Assembly (NCBI RefSeq): GCF_006007885.1
Contig: NZ_VCRO01000004.1
Coordinates: forward strand, 372,001-436,000
Direction: 5' to 3'
DNA length: 64,000 bases
DNA from: Alteribacter natronophilus
Lineage (GTDB): Bacteria; Bacillota; Bacilli; Bacillales; Salisediminibacteriaceae
The position numbers and the translations under genes were made by a program. The notes beneath the pieces are model-generated. The model was not told the origin of the DNA and did no database searches. It saw only the letters and a program-made list of their open reading frames with translations. This document shows, in pieces, positions 17,683 through 27,483 of the stretch (position 1 is the first letter of the stretch; every line of letters starts with the position of its first letter).

Positions 17683-17800
17683 GCTGCATTATTGATGTTA
17701 ACCAAAGTCAGGTTGTTCTTAGGAAAGATAATCACTGATGAAAAGGGGACAGTTGTCACGTGACTTTTTGCAGCCGCGCGAGCAGGTCCCCCCCTGCGTT

Positions 17801-18260
17801 TCATGTAGAAGTATATTGTCCTTTTCCAAGGTTGACTGTTTTACCTTTCAGGGCGGGGGAGGAGGTGTTGAAGATCAGCTGGGAAAGCCTGTTTTCGTAA
17901 GGGCCGCCTTTCCTGAAGGCAAGTGATCTGTCACCGAGCGTCAAAGTGTACTCTTCGTTCTTAGTGGGTGTGAGGCCAAAGAGACTCTGCCAGTGAGCGG
18001 CGGCTGCCGGTGGGTCCTCCACTAAGAAAACCGCCTTTTAAAGCGTCGTTTTTCCAGCCGGATGATCCTTTATGACGCCTTCTTTTTTCAGGAGGTCGAG
18101 CCTTTCATGGTCTGCCTCAATCCACTGGATAAAGAAGGGGTACAGGAGCCCGTGCCAGTCACCTTCAATCGTAAGCATTTTCCACTCAATGAGCCTGCCG
18201 TGGGCATTCACCCGATTTCCGTCGAGGACTGGTGAAACAGCCAATCCTTTCAGAAGAACC
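17801..18260 (-). pseudogene. Decayed glyoxalase-like (VOC) protein
   Basis: One reading frame from about 18260 down to 17801 is interrupted by an in-frame TAA at 18038-18040. The part before it contains NAHGRLIEWKM and LYPFFIQW, typical of the Glyoxalase_3-like domain. The part after it has HWQSLFGLTP, as in a second VOC module. The expected N-terminal region is missing because the frame runs into the murQ 3' end, and no ribosome site is seen. Confidence 0.65.
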
Positions 18261-18281
18261 GTCCCCGTGTTTCCCCGAGTT

Positions 18282-19181
18282 TCACTTTATCAACTGATTT
18301 ACTGCCTTCCTTATGTTCCCCTCGTGAGCCCTGAGGGCCTGTTTTGCTTCTTCCGGCGTGGCACCTGTTAGAAGGTGGACGATGGCTGTTTGGGGATCCG
18401 CTGTCTTTTCGAAGGCTTTTTCTGCTTCAGGGAGAGGGACTCCCGTGGCTTCCTGAATGATCCGGACGGCTCTGGCTACCAGTTTTTCGTTGGTAGGGTT
18501 CAGGCTGACCATGAGATTGCTGTAAACTTTGCCCATCCTGATCATTGTGCCGGTAGAGAACATGTTAAGGACCATCTTCTGCGCCGTGCCTGCTTTAAGA
18601 CGTGTAGAACCGGTAATCGCCTCTGGTCCCGTGTCGATTTCAACAGCAATATCAGCGAGGGGGGACAGTTCCGCCCCTTTATTGCAGCAGATGAGAGCGG
18701 TGGCTGCGCCCTGCTTCTGGGCGTACAACAGGGCCCCTCGGACAAAAGGGGTCCGTCCGCTCGCGGTTAAGCCAATGACGAGGTCGTGCTCTGCGATACG
18801 GTGAGGTATCAGTGCCTTTCTGCCGGCCAGTTCATCGTCTTCGAACAGAGGGGCAGCATCTCTCAAAGCCTCGTCCCCGCCAGCAATAATGCCATTAAAC
18901 TGCCCGTGTTCGATGCTGAATGTCGGAGGGATTTCGGAGGCGTCCATTACACCAAGTCTTCCGCTTGATCCGGATCCGGCGTAAAAGATTCTCCCTTTTT
19001 TCCGAAGGGAAGCAGCACCGGTATTGATAAGACGGGCAATATCCGGAAGTACGCCGGTGACAGCGTCTGCCACAGTAAGATCCTCCCTGTTCATCATTCT
19101 GCAGATCTCCAGTGAAGAAACGGTATCAATGTCCATTGTATTTGGATTTCGTTTTTCGGTATGTAAATGCTCAAGATTCAC
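18282..19181 (-). CDS. murQ: N-acetylmuramic acid 6-phosphate etherase
   Basis: A 299-residue SIS-domain enzyme with GSGSSGRLG and ASEIPPTF at the active site, TASGRTPFV, and NPTNEKLVARA. It cleaves the D-lactyl ether of MurNAc-6-phosphate to GlcNAc-6-phosphate in cell-wall recycling. GTG 19181 is chosen because GGAG lies nine bases upstream; a TTG at 19196 overlaps that site. No murP or nagZ partner is in this window. Confidence 0.93.
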   Translation of the reverse strand: MNLEHLHTEKRNPNTMDIDTVSSLEICRMMNREDLTVADAVTGVLPDIARLINTGAASLRKKGRIFYAGSGSSGRLGVMDASEIPPTFSIEHGQFNGIIAGGDEALRDAAPLFEDDELAGRKALIPHRIAEHDLVIGLTASGRTPFVRGALLYAQKQGAATALICCNKGAELSPLADIAVEIDTGPEAITGSTRLKAGTAQKMVLNMFSTGTMIRMGKVYSNLMVSLNPTNEKLVARAVRIIQEATGVPLPEAEKAFEKTADPQTAIVHLLTGATPEEAKQALRAHEGNIRKAVNQLIK

Positions 19182-19258
19182 TGGGAAAAACTCCAATCTG
19201 TTCTTAAATTTAGTATAATAGACTTACTTTTTAATCTATTAATGAAAAAGGTGTTGGG

Positions 19259-21646
19259 ATGTCAAAAATTGCGCTTGTGCAAAATCAGGTTTATATGTCG
19301 TACGCGAGCAAATCGGACGTAAGGCCACTATTGTTAAAGTTTGGATATGATACTCATAATGTATCACTTTACACGTCCCATAACATCAAAAAACTAAAAA
19401 ACGATATGGCGGCAGAAGAAATTAGCGCCGTCATTTTCACTTCAAACTCCCTTAAGGAAGCGACGATTCGGGAGGAAGTTTTTTCCGGGGATTTCAGGGA
19501 CACTTTTCATTCATTTCTTCAGCGCGGCAAGGGCTGCCTCATTTTTCATCAGATGGGACTCGCAGACGAGGGGTATCATGATGAAAATGCCGGAACCTAC
19601 GATTTTTTACCGGCAGCGCTGGGAAGGATCAGGGCAATCAAACGGAAGGGGGAGGCTCCCACTGCAGGGGACTTTAAAACGAGCCGTATGACAGCAGCCC
19701 ATCCGGTGCTTCTGTACCCTCATCAGGTGAACCCCTCCAGTCTGAAACAGTTTTGCATTCAGAAAAAGGGCCTTTACTGGCATTACCTGGACGGTGTGGC
19801 ACCGGCTGAGTGGGATACGATTCTGTTTGATGAGGATGGGGAAGGAGGCAGGCGCCCGCTTGCAATTAGCACGAGGGATACGTCCCCTTACAGAATTATG
19901 CTCACGTCCTTAAATCTGGACTGGCAGAAAGACGAGGGGTTTCTGCCGAATATTCTTTCCTACATAATAAAAGGCAAATGCCAGACGGCAGTCATCAGGG
20001 ATCCGGATTACGACAGTATTGGCTTTGATTTTTTTCTGGCTGTGCTCAAGTCGAGGAACTTCCGGTATGAACTTTATGAATACAGCAGCCTGGAAGAATT
20101 CCGGCGTCAGGTAAAGCGGGGGACCCACACGGTTGTGGTTCTGGGGCCGCACGTAAATCCGGATGCAGAGGAAGTACGAAACACTTATGCGTTCCTGAAA
20201 AACGATATCAGCGGCGGCAGGGTTAAGTGTGTGGGCATTGAAGCGGCAGGCAGGGATTTTAAACAGTTTTTCATCTCCGGGCGGGAGAAGTTCGCCCTCA
20301 ACTACCTGTACGATATGGAAATCAACATTCAGCAGGAGCTGAACATGCACGGTCTGATCGATGGGAGTTTCTGGGCTACAGTGGACACTTTCAGGTACCT
20401 GCGCCAGATTGAAGATACACGCTCTGAGTTTGATAACAAAACCATTCAGAAGGTTTTTCAGAAGGTGCAGGAAAAACATATTGAAGATAATGGGTCCTAC
20501 GATGGCCTTATTGCCCCAACTATTTCATTGCTTTGGCTGAGGGCTGTTTTTACCGGCATCCACTCAGAGGGGACGAGGCGGACGGTGGAGTGGATAAAGG
20601 AGCACGTGGACGCTGAGGAAGACCGGGAGCAGATCCTTGCCTATTCCATGTTTGTTGAACTTGGGATTGACAGTAATTCATCTGCAGGGAAACTTCAGAG
20701 CCTGATCGGGGCGAAGGAGCTGAAGAATGCCAATGAGATCGAACTGATTTATTACCTCAGGGCCGCTCTTCTCCTTAAGGATCCCTCTTTGGCGAAAGCG
20801 TGCATCTCTGTACTTGCCGAAAGAAGGAGCAAAGAGGGGCTGTGGCTGGACGTGTCTATCTCGGCAACGGTAGTGAATCTGCTGCTCGACACCATCAAAA
20901 TGCTGCAGGAGGACGTAATCGAGGATACCGAGGAGCTGGAAGCAGCCGCCGAGGATATGGTTTTCTCCACGATCAATGTAATTCAGAAAAACATGAACAG
21001 AGTACAGGGGAACAGAGAGGAAGTTATCTATCCCTGGGAAAATAAAGCGAACACGACAGCAAAATGCATATGCGCTATGCTGAAGCTGGATAAACTGATT
21101 GATATGCCGATTACAGAGATTGTACAGTCGCTGATTAACCATTCAAACGACATTAATAGAACCGGAACCGATAAAATGGCCCTGCAGATCATCGAGGATT
21201 TTAAGTCTGAGGCCCGCCAGAGCAGTAATCGAAATGAGGAATTAAAGAAAGAAATCAGGAATCTGAAGAACGGTGTTCGAAATGAAAAGGAAAAGTTGAA
21301 GGAGCTGGAACGGGCAAAAGCCAAACAAGAGAGAACCATAGACAACCTGGAGGTGGAAAACAAAGAGTACGCTGATCAGCTTACCAGAAGTGCAAGAAGA
21401 TCCATTACAGTCCAATATGCCTGGTCTTCCTGGATTATCATGGCAATTATCGCAATCTGGGCGATGATCTTCTTTAACGGGAATAGGGCCGCACTGGATG
21501 CTCTTCTCACCTTCTACCAGAACTACAGTGACATTATTATTCTGACCCTCGGCGTACCTGCGGGCGCCTTCGGAACCTACTTTATCCTTGAGCGTTCTGT
21601 ACTTTCAAAAAGAAGGAGCGGGAAACAGCATTCAAGGGCAGGTTAG
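19259..21646 (+). CDS. Large membrane-anchored multidomain protein, unknown function
   Basis: A 795-residue protein. Residues 1-230 look like a ThuA/glutamine-amidotransferase-type alpha/beta domain (for example KGCLIFHQMG and RIMLTSLNLDWQ) without an obvious nucleophile. About 230-330 looks like a second Rossmann-like domain. About 370-650 is all-helical with spaced DGLIAPTISLLWL and EGLWLDVSISATVV segments, like alpha/alpha-toroid repeats. About 650-710 is coiled coil, followed by two membrane helices and a basic tail. It is divergent from murQ and followed 32 bp later by a zinc-ribbon gene. I do not recognise the family. Confidence 0.85.
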   Translation: MSKIALVQNQVYMSYASKSDVRPLLLKFGYDTHNVSLYTSHNIKKLKNDMAAEEISAVIFTSNSLKEATIREEVFSGDFRDTFHSFLQRGKGCLIFHQMGLADEGYHDENAGTYDFLPAALGRIRAIKRKGEAPTAGDFKTSRMTAAHPVLLYPHQVNPSSLKQFCIQKKGLYWHYLDGVAPAEWDTILFDEDGEGGRRPLAISTRDTSPYRIMLTSLNLDWQKDEGFLPNILSYIIKGKCQTAVIRDPDYDSIGFDFFLAVLKSRNFRYELYEYSSLEEFRRQVKRGTHTVVVLGPHVNPDAEEVRNTYAFLKNDISGGRVKCVGIEAAGRDFKQFFISGREKFALNYLYDMEINIQQELNMHGLIDGSFWATVDTFRYLRQIEDTRSEFDNKTIQKVFQKVQEKHIEDNGSYDGLIAPTISLLWLRAVFTGIHSEGTRRTVEWIKEHVDAEEDREQILAYSMFVELGIDSNSSAGKLQSLIGAKELKNANEIELIYYLRAALLLKDPSLAKACISVLAERRSKEGLWLDVSISATVVNLLLDTIKMLQEDVIEDTEELEAAAEDMVFSTINVIQKNMNRVQGNREEVIYPWENKANTTAKCICAMLKLDKLIDMPITEIVQSLINHSNDINRTGTDKMALQIIEDFKSEARQSSNRNEELKKEIRNLKNGVRNEKEKLKELERAKAKQERTIDNLEVENKEYADQLTRSARRSITVQYAWSSWIIMAIIAIWAMIFFNGNRAALDALLTFYQNYSDIIILTLGVPAGAFGTYFILERSVLSKRRSGKQHSRAG

Positions 21647-21678
21647 AGAGAGGGAATCTATAAAAAAATGGAGGCAAA

Positions 21679-22245
21679 ATGGCAATCAACAATAATGAGT
21701 GTCCAAGGTGCGGATCCCGTAATTCTGCAGATATCCGTTACGGGCTCCCGACTCTGGAAGCTATAGAGCAGGCGGAAGCCGGGGAGATCAGTCTCCGCGG
21801 ATGTCTCGAGGAACCAGGAAATACGGAATACAGATGCAGGGATTGTGAACATGAGTGGAATGTGGAAGAAGCCGTTGATGATGCGTATGAAAGGGTCAAT
21901 TGGCTTAAAGCGTCCGTTGGTGGGTACTTCGGCAAGTCCTACGAAGTGGAGATCGATTTCAATGAGGGGAGCCTGACCTGGAGCTGCTCTGAGCAAATGG
22001 TTGAAGTTGATCGAACTGTTAAGAGAGATCCTTCTCTTAAATGTAAAAGGGAGCTGAAGACGACAGGCCTTTTTAAGTGGAAGTCCACTTACGTTGAACC
22101 TGGTGTAATGGACGGTACGAGCTGGAGCGTGGAACTGATCGGCGATGGACGGAACATAAGGAAATCGGGACAAAACAAGTATCCTGCCGGATGGAACCGT
22201 TTCTGTGACTATATCAGAAGGGTAACGGGAAAGGAGTTTTCATAG
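21679..22245 (+). CDS. Zinc-ribbon protein, partner of the large membrane protein
   Basis: A 188-residue protein with two Cys pairs at the N terminus (CPRCGS, then CRDCEHEW) forming a zinc ribbon, and a C-terminal domain rich in beta strands and Trp. GGAGG lies five bases upstream. The 32-bp gap to the preceding gene and the shared downstream hairpins indicate one operon. Function unknown; it could bind nucleic acid or partner the cytosolic domains of the large protein. Confidence 0.8.
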   Translation: MAINNNECPRCGSRNSADIRYGLPTLEAIEQAEAGEISLRGCLEEPGNTEYRCRDCEHEWNVEEAVDDAYERVNWLKASVGGYFGKSYEVEIDFNEGSLTWSCSEQMVEVDRTVKRDPSLKCKRELKTTGLFKWKSTYVEPGVMDGTSWSVELIGDGRNIRKSGQNKYPAGWNRFCDYIRRVTGKEFS

Positions 22246-22271
22246 AAATCCAGGACGGTTTCCCGGGTTTC

Positions 22272-22352
22272 GTTCTCTTTCCAAGTCCTCGTCGTTTGGA
22301 GAGAACAAGATATTAACATGGCCCGGGGGCGGGGGAATGCCTCCGGGCCATT
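22272..22352 (+). terminator. Two consecutive hairpins after the zinc-ribbon gene
   Basis: GTTCTCT...AGAGAAC at 22272-22307 and a GC-rich ATGGCCCGG / CCGGGCCAT hairpin at 22318-22352. The T-run after the second is weak, so termination is likely but not certain. Confidence 0.5.
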
Positions 22353-22422
22353 CGTCTATTTAGAGTTACCGGGGATCTGAGAGGGATAATGCGCTAGTCA
22401 ACAAGGAACTTGTACCAGCAAT

Positions 22423-23661
<1,239 letters not shown>

Positions 23662-23808
23662 TTACAGCAGAAAATCGTAAGTACTTGTTTTCAACAGACC
23701 TCCTTTCATGAAGGCGGAGCAGTCCAGATAAAAGAAAGGGCTTACATTTCTCTCCGCAAGAGTACAGGCCTCCATCTGCCTGTATGTAAAATGATAGCAA
23801 TGAGTCTC

Positions 23809-23833
23809 TTAGTTTGTACAGTGGATAAACTAA
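23809..23833 (-). promoter_or_regulatory. XylR-type operator upstream of the xylanase
   Basis: A 25-bp palindrome with outer arms TTAGTTT (23809-23815) and AAACTAA (23827-23833) separated by 11 bp. This is the same length and arms as the xyl operator I recall from B. subtilis. It lies upstream of the xylanase only; no xylR gene is in the window. Confidence 0.7.
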
Positions 23834-24091
23834 GTTTATTTAAAATAGTCTGAATGTTGTGTTATTGTTTTCCTGTTTTATTACTGTTTTCAGAGAATGA
23901 CCGGGACTAAAGGCTTAGGAGAGGCTGGTGTTAGCAGGGACTGTATTAGGGAAACAGCGCCAACACCCATTTTCTTCTGTTTTTCCTTGTAAATACCAGA
24001 TACTTTCCTTTAAAGTTGGTGTAGATTTACATTCCTATAAAGTATAGTTGCTGATAGTGGGAAATCGGGAGTGGATTGAGGGGGAAACAGA
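23834..24091. other. Intergenic region between xylanase and lipoprotein genes
   Basis: No further gene or RNA is recognised here. The xylanase leader and operator occupy the preceding 200 bp, and the lipoprotein gene begins after GAGGGGG. Confidence 0.4.
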
Positions 24092-24967
24092 GTGAAATTA
24101 CGATTCATACTTTCTGCAGGGTGCTTTGCAGTGCTGGCAGCCGGCTGCGAAATGGGAACAGGGCCGGACGAAACAGTGATCATAGATGGAGTGGAAGAAG
24201 AGAGTCCGGAAGAAAACACGGTTGTTGAGGAGGAAAGTGAACCTGTTTCATTTGAAGTGGAGGAGGAAGATCTGACCTCGGATGCAGCGGAAAAGGTGAG
24301 GGCAGACTTCGAAAATGGGAACCTTGAGCAGAAACTGTTCGAATATGAAAAGCGTTTTTCCAGGAATGACGGTAGTTATCTCGGTGATACAGAAGCAGAC
24401 AGTCAGGAAGCCTTTATCGAAGGCAGCGGCCCCGTACTGGTTTCTGCACCGCACACTACCTCGCACATAAGGGATGGGGAGCAGAGGCCTGCTGAGATTT
24501 ATACTGGATCGATGGCTCTTCTCGTTCATAAGTATACAGATGCTCATGTGCTTTATAATGTGTACGAAGGAGAGGACGCCAACAGTGTTGCCGGTGGTAC
24601 ATACAAAGAAGAACTGGGCCGAATCGTCGAGGAGTACGATATAGAACTTGTACTCGATCTGCACGGTGCGGGCCGGAGCAGGGAGTTTGATTTGGACATC
24701 GGAACCAATTACGGAGAGACCGTGAGTGAAGAGCAGGTGGAACTTCTTACGTACAGCCTGAATGAACGGGGCATCGGAGAAGTGTACGAGAATCACACGT
24801 TTGCAGCAAGCCAGCCGAACACGATAACGAATTACACGTGGAACGAGCTGGACACAGAAGCGATGCAGCTGGAGATCCATTCTGATTACAGAAATCCGCG
24901 GGAGGATGTGGAATCCTACTACAGAATGCTCGAGTCGCTCGTGTTTTTTGTGGAAAACGCAGGCTGA
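24092..24967 (+). CDS. Lipoprotein with N-formylglutamate amidohydrolase-like domain
   Basis: A 291-residue precursor with a lipobox (LAAGC, Cys near residue 19), an acidic spacer to about residue 80, then a domain with SAPHTTSHIRDG, LVLDLHGAG and MQLEIHSDYR. These are placed like the metal and substrate residues of FGase-fold hydrolases. GTG 24092 follows GAGGGGG. A surface location is unusual for FGase-like enzymes and suggests an amidase acting on external peptides or wall material. It ends at a bidirectional terminator. Confidence 0.75.
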   Translation: MKLRFILSAGCFAVLAAGCEMGTGPDETVIIDGVEEESPEENTVVEEESEPVSFEVEEEDLTSDAAEKVRADFENGNLEQKLFEYEKRFSRNDGSYLGDTEADSQEAFIEGSGPVLVSAPHTTSHIRDGEQRPAEIYTGSMALLVHKYTDAHVLYNVYEGEDANSVAGGTYKEELGRIVEEYDIELVLDLHGAGRSREFDLDIGTNYGETVSEEQVELLTYSLNERGIGEVYENHTFAASQPNTITNYTWNELDTEAMQLEIHSDYRNPREDVESYYRMLESLVFFVENAG

Positions 24968-25010
24968 TCATTCTTCCTGTCTGCTGGATGCCGGGATCCA
25001 GCAAACGGAA

Positions 25011-25046
25011 AAAAAGAAATCCCAATTGCCGGGATTTCTTTTTTTA
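25011..25046. terminator. Bidirectional terminator
   Basis: AAAGAAATCCC / GGGATTTCTTT with a 7-nt loop, with an A-run before and a T-run after. It serves the convergent lipoprotein and amidohydrolase genes. Confidence 0.9.
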
Positions 25047-25047
25047 A

Positions 25048-26331
25048 TCACTCTGCACAAAGGTCTTCCAGTAAATGCTTTAAGGCGTGCACAGTATGCA
25101 CACAGTCATTCAGGGAGGACCATTCGGCAGGATTGTGGCTGATGCCGTCCCTGCTCCGTGTAAAAAGCATGGCGATCGGTGTCTTTTTACCAATCATCAT
25201 AGCGTCGTGGCCAGCCCCGCTGGGAAGAAAATACGGCTCCCGGTTAACGACCTTTCGGACAGCTGCGGCTGCTTTCTGCTGCATCTTCTCTGTTACATTT
25301 ATCGGTGGTACAGACAGGGTTTCCTTAGTCTCAACTTTAATGCTCCGTTCTTCGGCTATCTCGCACGCTTTTGCAATAATCGCTTCTTTTAAGGCGTTTC
25401 GCTTATCTTCGTGTATATCACGGACGTCCACACTCATTTGAACTTCCCCCGGGATCACGTTTACCCCGTTCGGTGTAACATTTAATTTGCCGACAGTTGC
25501 CACAGCGGATGAACTGAACTGTGAGGGTAGTTTCTCTATTTCCGCGATCAGCAGTCCTGCTGCCACCAGCGCATCGGCACGGTCATCCATTGGTGTATTT
25601 CCCGCGTGTCCTGCTGCCCCGGTAAATGTCACATCAAGCCACGAAGGTCCTGCTATTCCCTGAACCACGCCAACAGGTAAATTTTCTTTTTCAAGTTTTT
25701 TTCCCTGTTCGATGTGCACTTCTACAAAAGCATCTACATCCGAAAAATCCCGTGCGGCACTCTGTAAGCTGGACAAGCTTAAACCATTCTCTTTCATTAC
25801 ATCTTCAAATGACTTTCCGTCCGAATCTGTTAACTTCTTTTTCTCACTTGGATCAAATGTCCCGGCCAAAGCCTGACTGCCTGTTAAACCGCTGTTGAAG
25901 CGGGCGCCTTCTTCGTCGCTAAAAACAACCACTTCATAGGATTTTTCCGGCACAAAGTCAGTGTCTTTCCAGGCCTGGGCCACTTCAATTGCTGCCAGTA
26001 CACCTAAAGGCCCGTCAAAATGACCGCCGTTTGGTACACTGTCCAAATGGGAACCCGACATAACAACGGCTTTGGAGGAGGCCCCTTCAAGTCTTCCGAT
26101 GACGTTGCCGGCCCCGTCTTCCTTTACGGTCAGTCCTGCTTCTTGCATCCATACCTTCGCCAGATTTTTTGCTTCCTGCTCCTCTTTTGTAAAAGAGATC
26201 CGGTTTGATCCGCCGTCTTTAGTAAGACCGATTTTTGAGAGCTCATAAAGACGCCGGGCAAGGCGCTCACCATTAACACCGGTATGGGTTAACGCTTCAT
26301 TATAATCCTCGATTAAACTTTCAAATCGCAC
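25048..26331 (-). CDS. M20-family amidohydrolase, N-carbamoyl-L-amino acid hydrolase / allantoate amidohydrolase type
   Basis: About 427 residues with the two-metal site of the HyuC/AllC group: His and Asp in GSHLDSVPNGGHFDG, the Glu pair in SDEEGARF, EVHIEQG and GAGHDAMM. GTG 26331 is set by GGAGG eight bases upstream. It lies 45 bp downstream of an ATC-hydrolase-type gene on the same strand. In Pseudomonas such a pair converts 2-amino-thiazoline-4-carboxylate to L-cysteine through carbamoyl-cysteine, so a carbamoyl-cysteine hydrolase is a reasonable guess. Confidence 0.88.
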   Translation of the reverse strand: MRFESLIEDYNEALTHTGVNGERLARRLYELSKIGLTKDGGSNRISFTKEEQEAKNLAKVWMQEAGLTVKEDGAGNVIGRLEGASSKAVVMSGSHLDSVPNGGHFDGPLGVLAAIEVAQAWKDTDFVPEKSYEVVVFSDEEGARFNSGLTGSQALAGTFDPSEKKKLTDSDGKSFEDVMKENGLSLSSLQSAARDFSDVDAFVEVHIEQGKKLEKENLPVGVVQGIAGPSWLDVTFTGAAGHAGNTPMDDRADALVAAGLLIAEIEKLPSQFSSSAVATVGKLNVTPNGVNVIPGEVQMSVDVRDIHEDKRNALKEAIIAKACEIAEERSIKVETKETLSVPPINVTEKMQQKAAAAVRKVVNREPYFLPSGAGHDAMMIGKKTPIAMLFTRSRDGISHNPAEWSSLNDCVHTVHALKHLLEDLCAE

Positions 26332-26376
26332 TGGTATACCTCCTGTTCCATCCCTGATCATTTATTAAGGAGCATA

Positions 26377-27093
26377 TCATCTGTTTGTTTTCTTCAGTTT
26401 GAACTTAAACTCACAGACGCCTTCCCGTAAAACATACTGATCGTGGTCCACCTCGAAATCCTTGTTATAGCCTCTGGCGATTGACGGATCGATCATTTCA
26501 CAGTACAAAATGCCGTACTCACCCATGTCATCATCTGCCCACTGCTGGCCGAACGGACACTTGGTAAATGTCTGTTCAATCACCTCAGGATAGTGCTCCG
26601 TTTCCATATCAAACAGTTCGCTTCGGGCCATATCGTAGTTGGACAGATAATTCTCGATGGTGTTGTCCTGACCAAGATGGGCTGCACGTGCTGCGATCCC
26701 TTTTCCTCTCGCCTCCCCGAAAGTGCGTACACCTTCACGGACAGCGTCTTTTCCTTTTTCACCATACTCGTCCACAACAGCCTTTGTCACTTGCCCGAAC
26801 AGTTTGGCCATCTGGCTGTAAACCGTGGCTTCGTCCTGCTCCAGTTTTTTCTTCTCAACGTCCTCGGGAATATATTTGTCCAGGTTATGTACTTCACCTT
26901 CTTCAGCAGCTCTAACGGATATGTTTTGTGCCAGGTCATGTCCAAACCGGGAAACTCCCTGTTCGACCTTATTCGCAGCTTCATCACCAAATGATGCGAT
27001 TACCGACTTTTCCACGTGGGTGAACAGTCGGGCTGTAATCCGGTACATGGATAATACCGGCAGTGGTTTTCGTTCTGTATGTTTTTGTACCAT
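26377..27093 (-). CDS. L-2-amino-thiazoline-4-carboxylic acid hydrolase-like protein with duplicated N-terminal module
   Basis: A 238-residue protein. The C-terminal part (CPFGQQWADDD, YCEMIDPSIARGYN and a late Cys in EGVCEF) matches the ATC-hydrolase family. The N-terminal region is an internal duplication: about residues 18-76 and 93-153 both read as a helix, then VxxGVxxFG, then a basic/Ala-rich (R)AAxxG motif and an N-(L/Y) end. It is probably co-transcribed with the downstream carbamoylase. Confidence 0.75.
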   Translation of the reverse strand: MVQKHTERKPLPVLSMYRITARLFTHVEKSVIASFGDEAANKVEQGVSRFGHDLAQNISVRAAEEGEVHNLDKYIPEDVEKKKLEQDEATVYSQMAKLFGQVTKAVVDEYGEKGKDAVREGVRTFGEARGKGIAARAAHLGQDNTIENYLSNYDMARSELFDMETEHYPEVIEQTFTKCPFGQQWADDDMGEYGILYCEMIDPSIARGYNKDFEVDHDQYVLREGVCEFKFKLKKTNR

Positions 27094-27235
27094 TCAGGAT
27101 TCTCCTCTCTTTTTTTCCACCGTATCATATTTTTGAGTTGAAGAGATGGGTTTGCAGGACAAAAACAAGCCGTCACCGTGCTTTTTGTTGTACTTATGAT
27201 TTTGGATAGGCTCTTTTCGGAAAGATTATTTTTTT

Positions 27236-27362
27236 ATTCCGCTGCAGGCGGACGCTTTCCGCGGGCAACGCCTCAGCCTCCTCGGGAAAACCACCCTCCG
27301 GGGTCTTCGACTGTTGCTTTTCCCGCAGGAGACGCCGCCTTTCGCTTTCATTTTGTGAAAAG
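27236..27362. repeat. Interspersed GC-rich repeat, copy D
   Basis: CGCTTTCCGCGGGCAACGC, CTCAGCCTCCTCGGGAAAA, CACCCTCCGGGGTCTTCG and GCTTTTCCCGCAGGAGACG follow the same order as the copy at 16905-17030. It is the best-preserved copy here. It is flanked by AAAGATTATTTTT-like AT-rich DNA and encodes no protein. Confidence 0.8.
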
Positions 27363-27434
27363 CAGCAATTTATCCGAAAGAAGCTTTTAACTGAATGAAA
27401 TGGAGAATCGTCACCGTGACTCTCTGACAAAATG

Positions 27435-27478
27435 AAAAAGCGGGATACTCAGCAATTGAGCATCCCGCTTTTTTTTTA
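27435..27478 (-). terminator. Terminator after the M14 carboxypeptidase gene
   Basis: AAAAGCGGGAT / ATCCCGCTTTT hairpin with complementary extensions, A-run on the left and T-run on the right. It works for the minus-strand carboxypeptidase gene. Confidence 0.85.
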
Positions 27479-27483
27479 CATGC

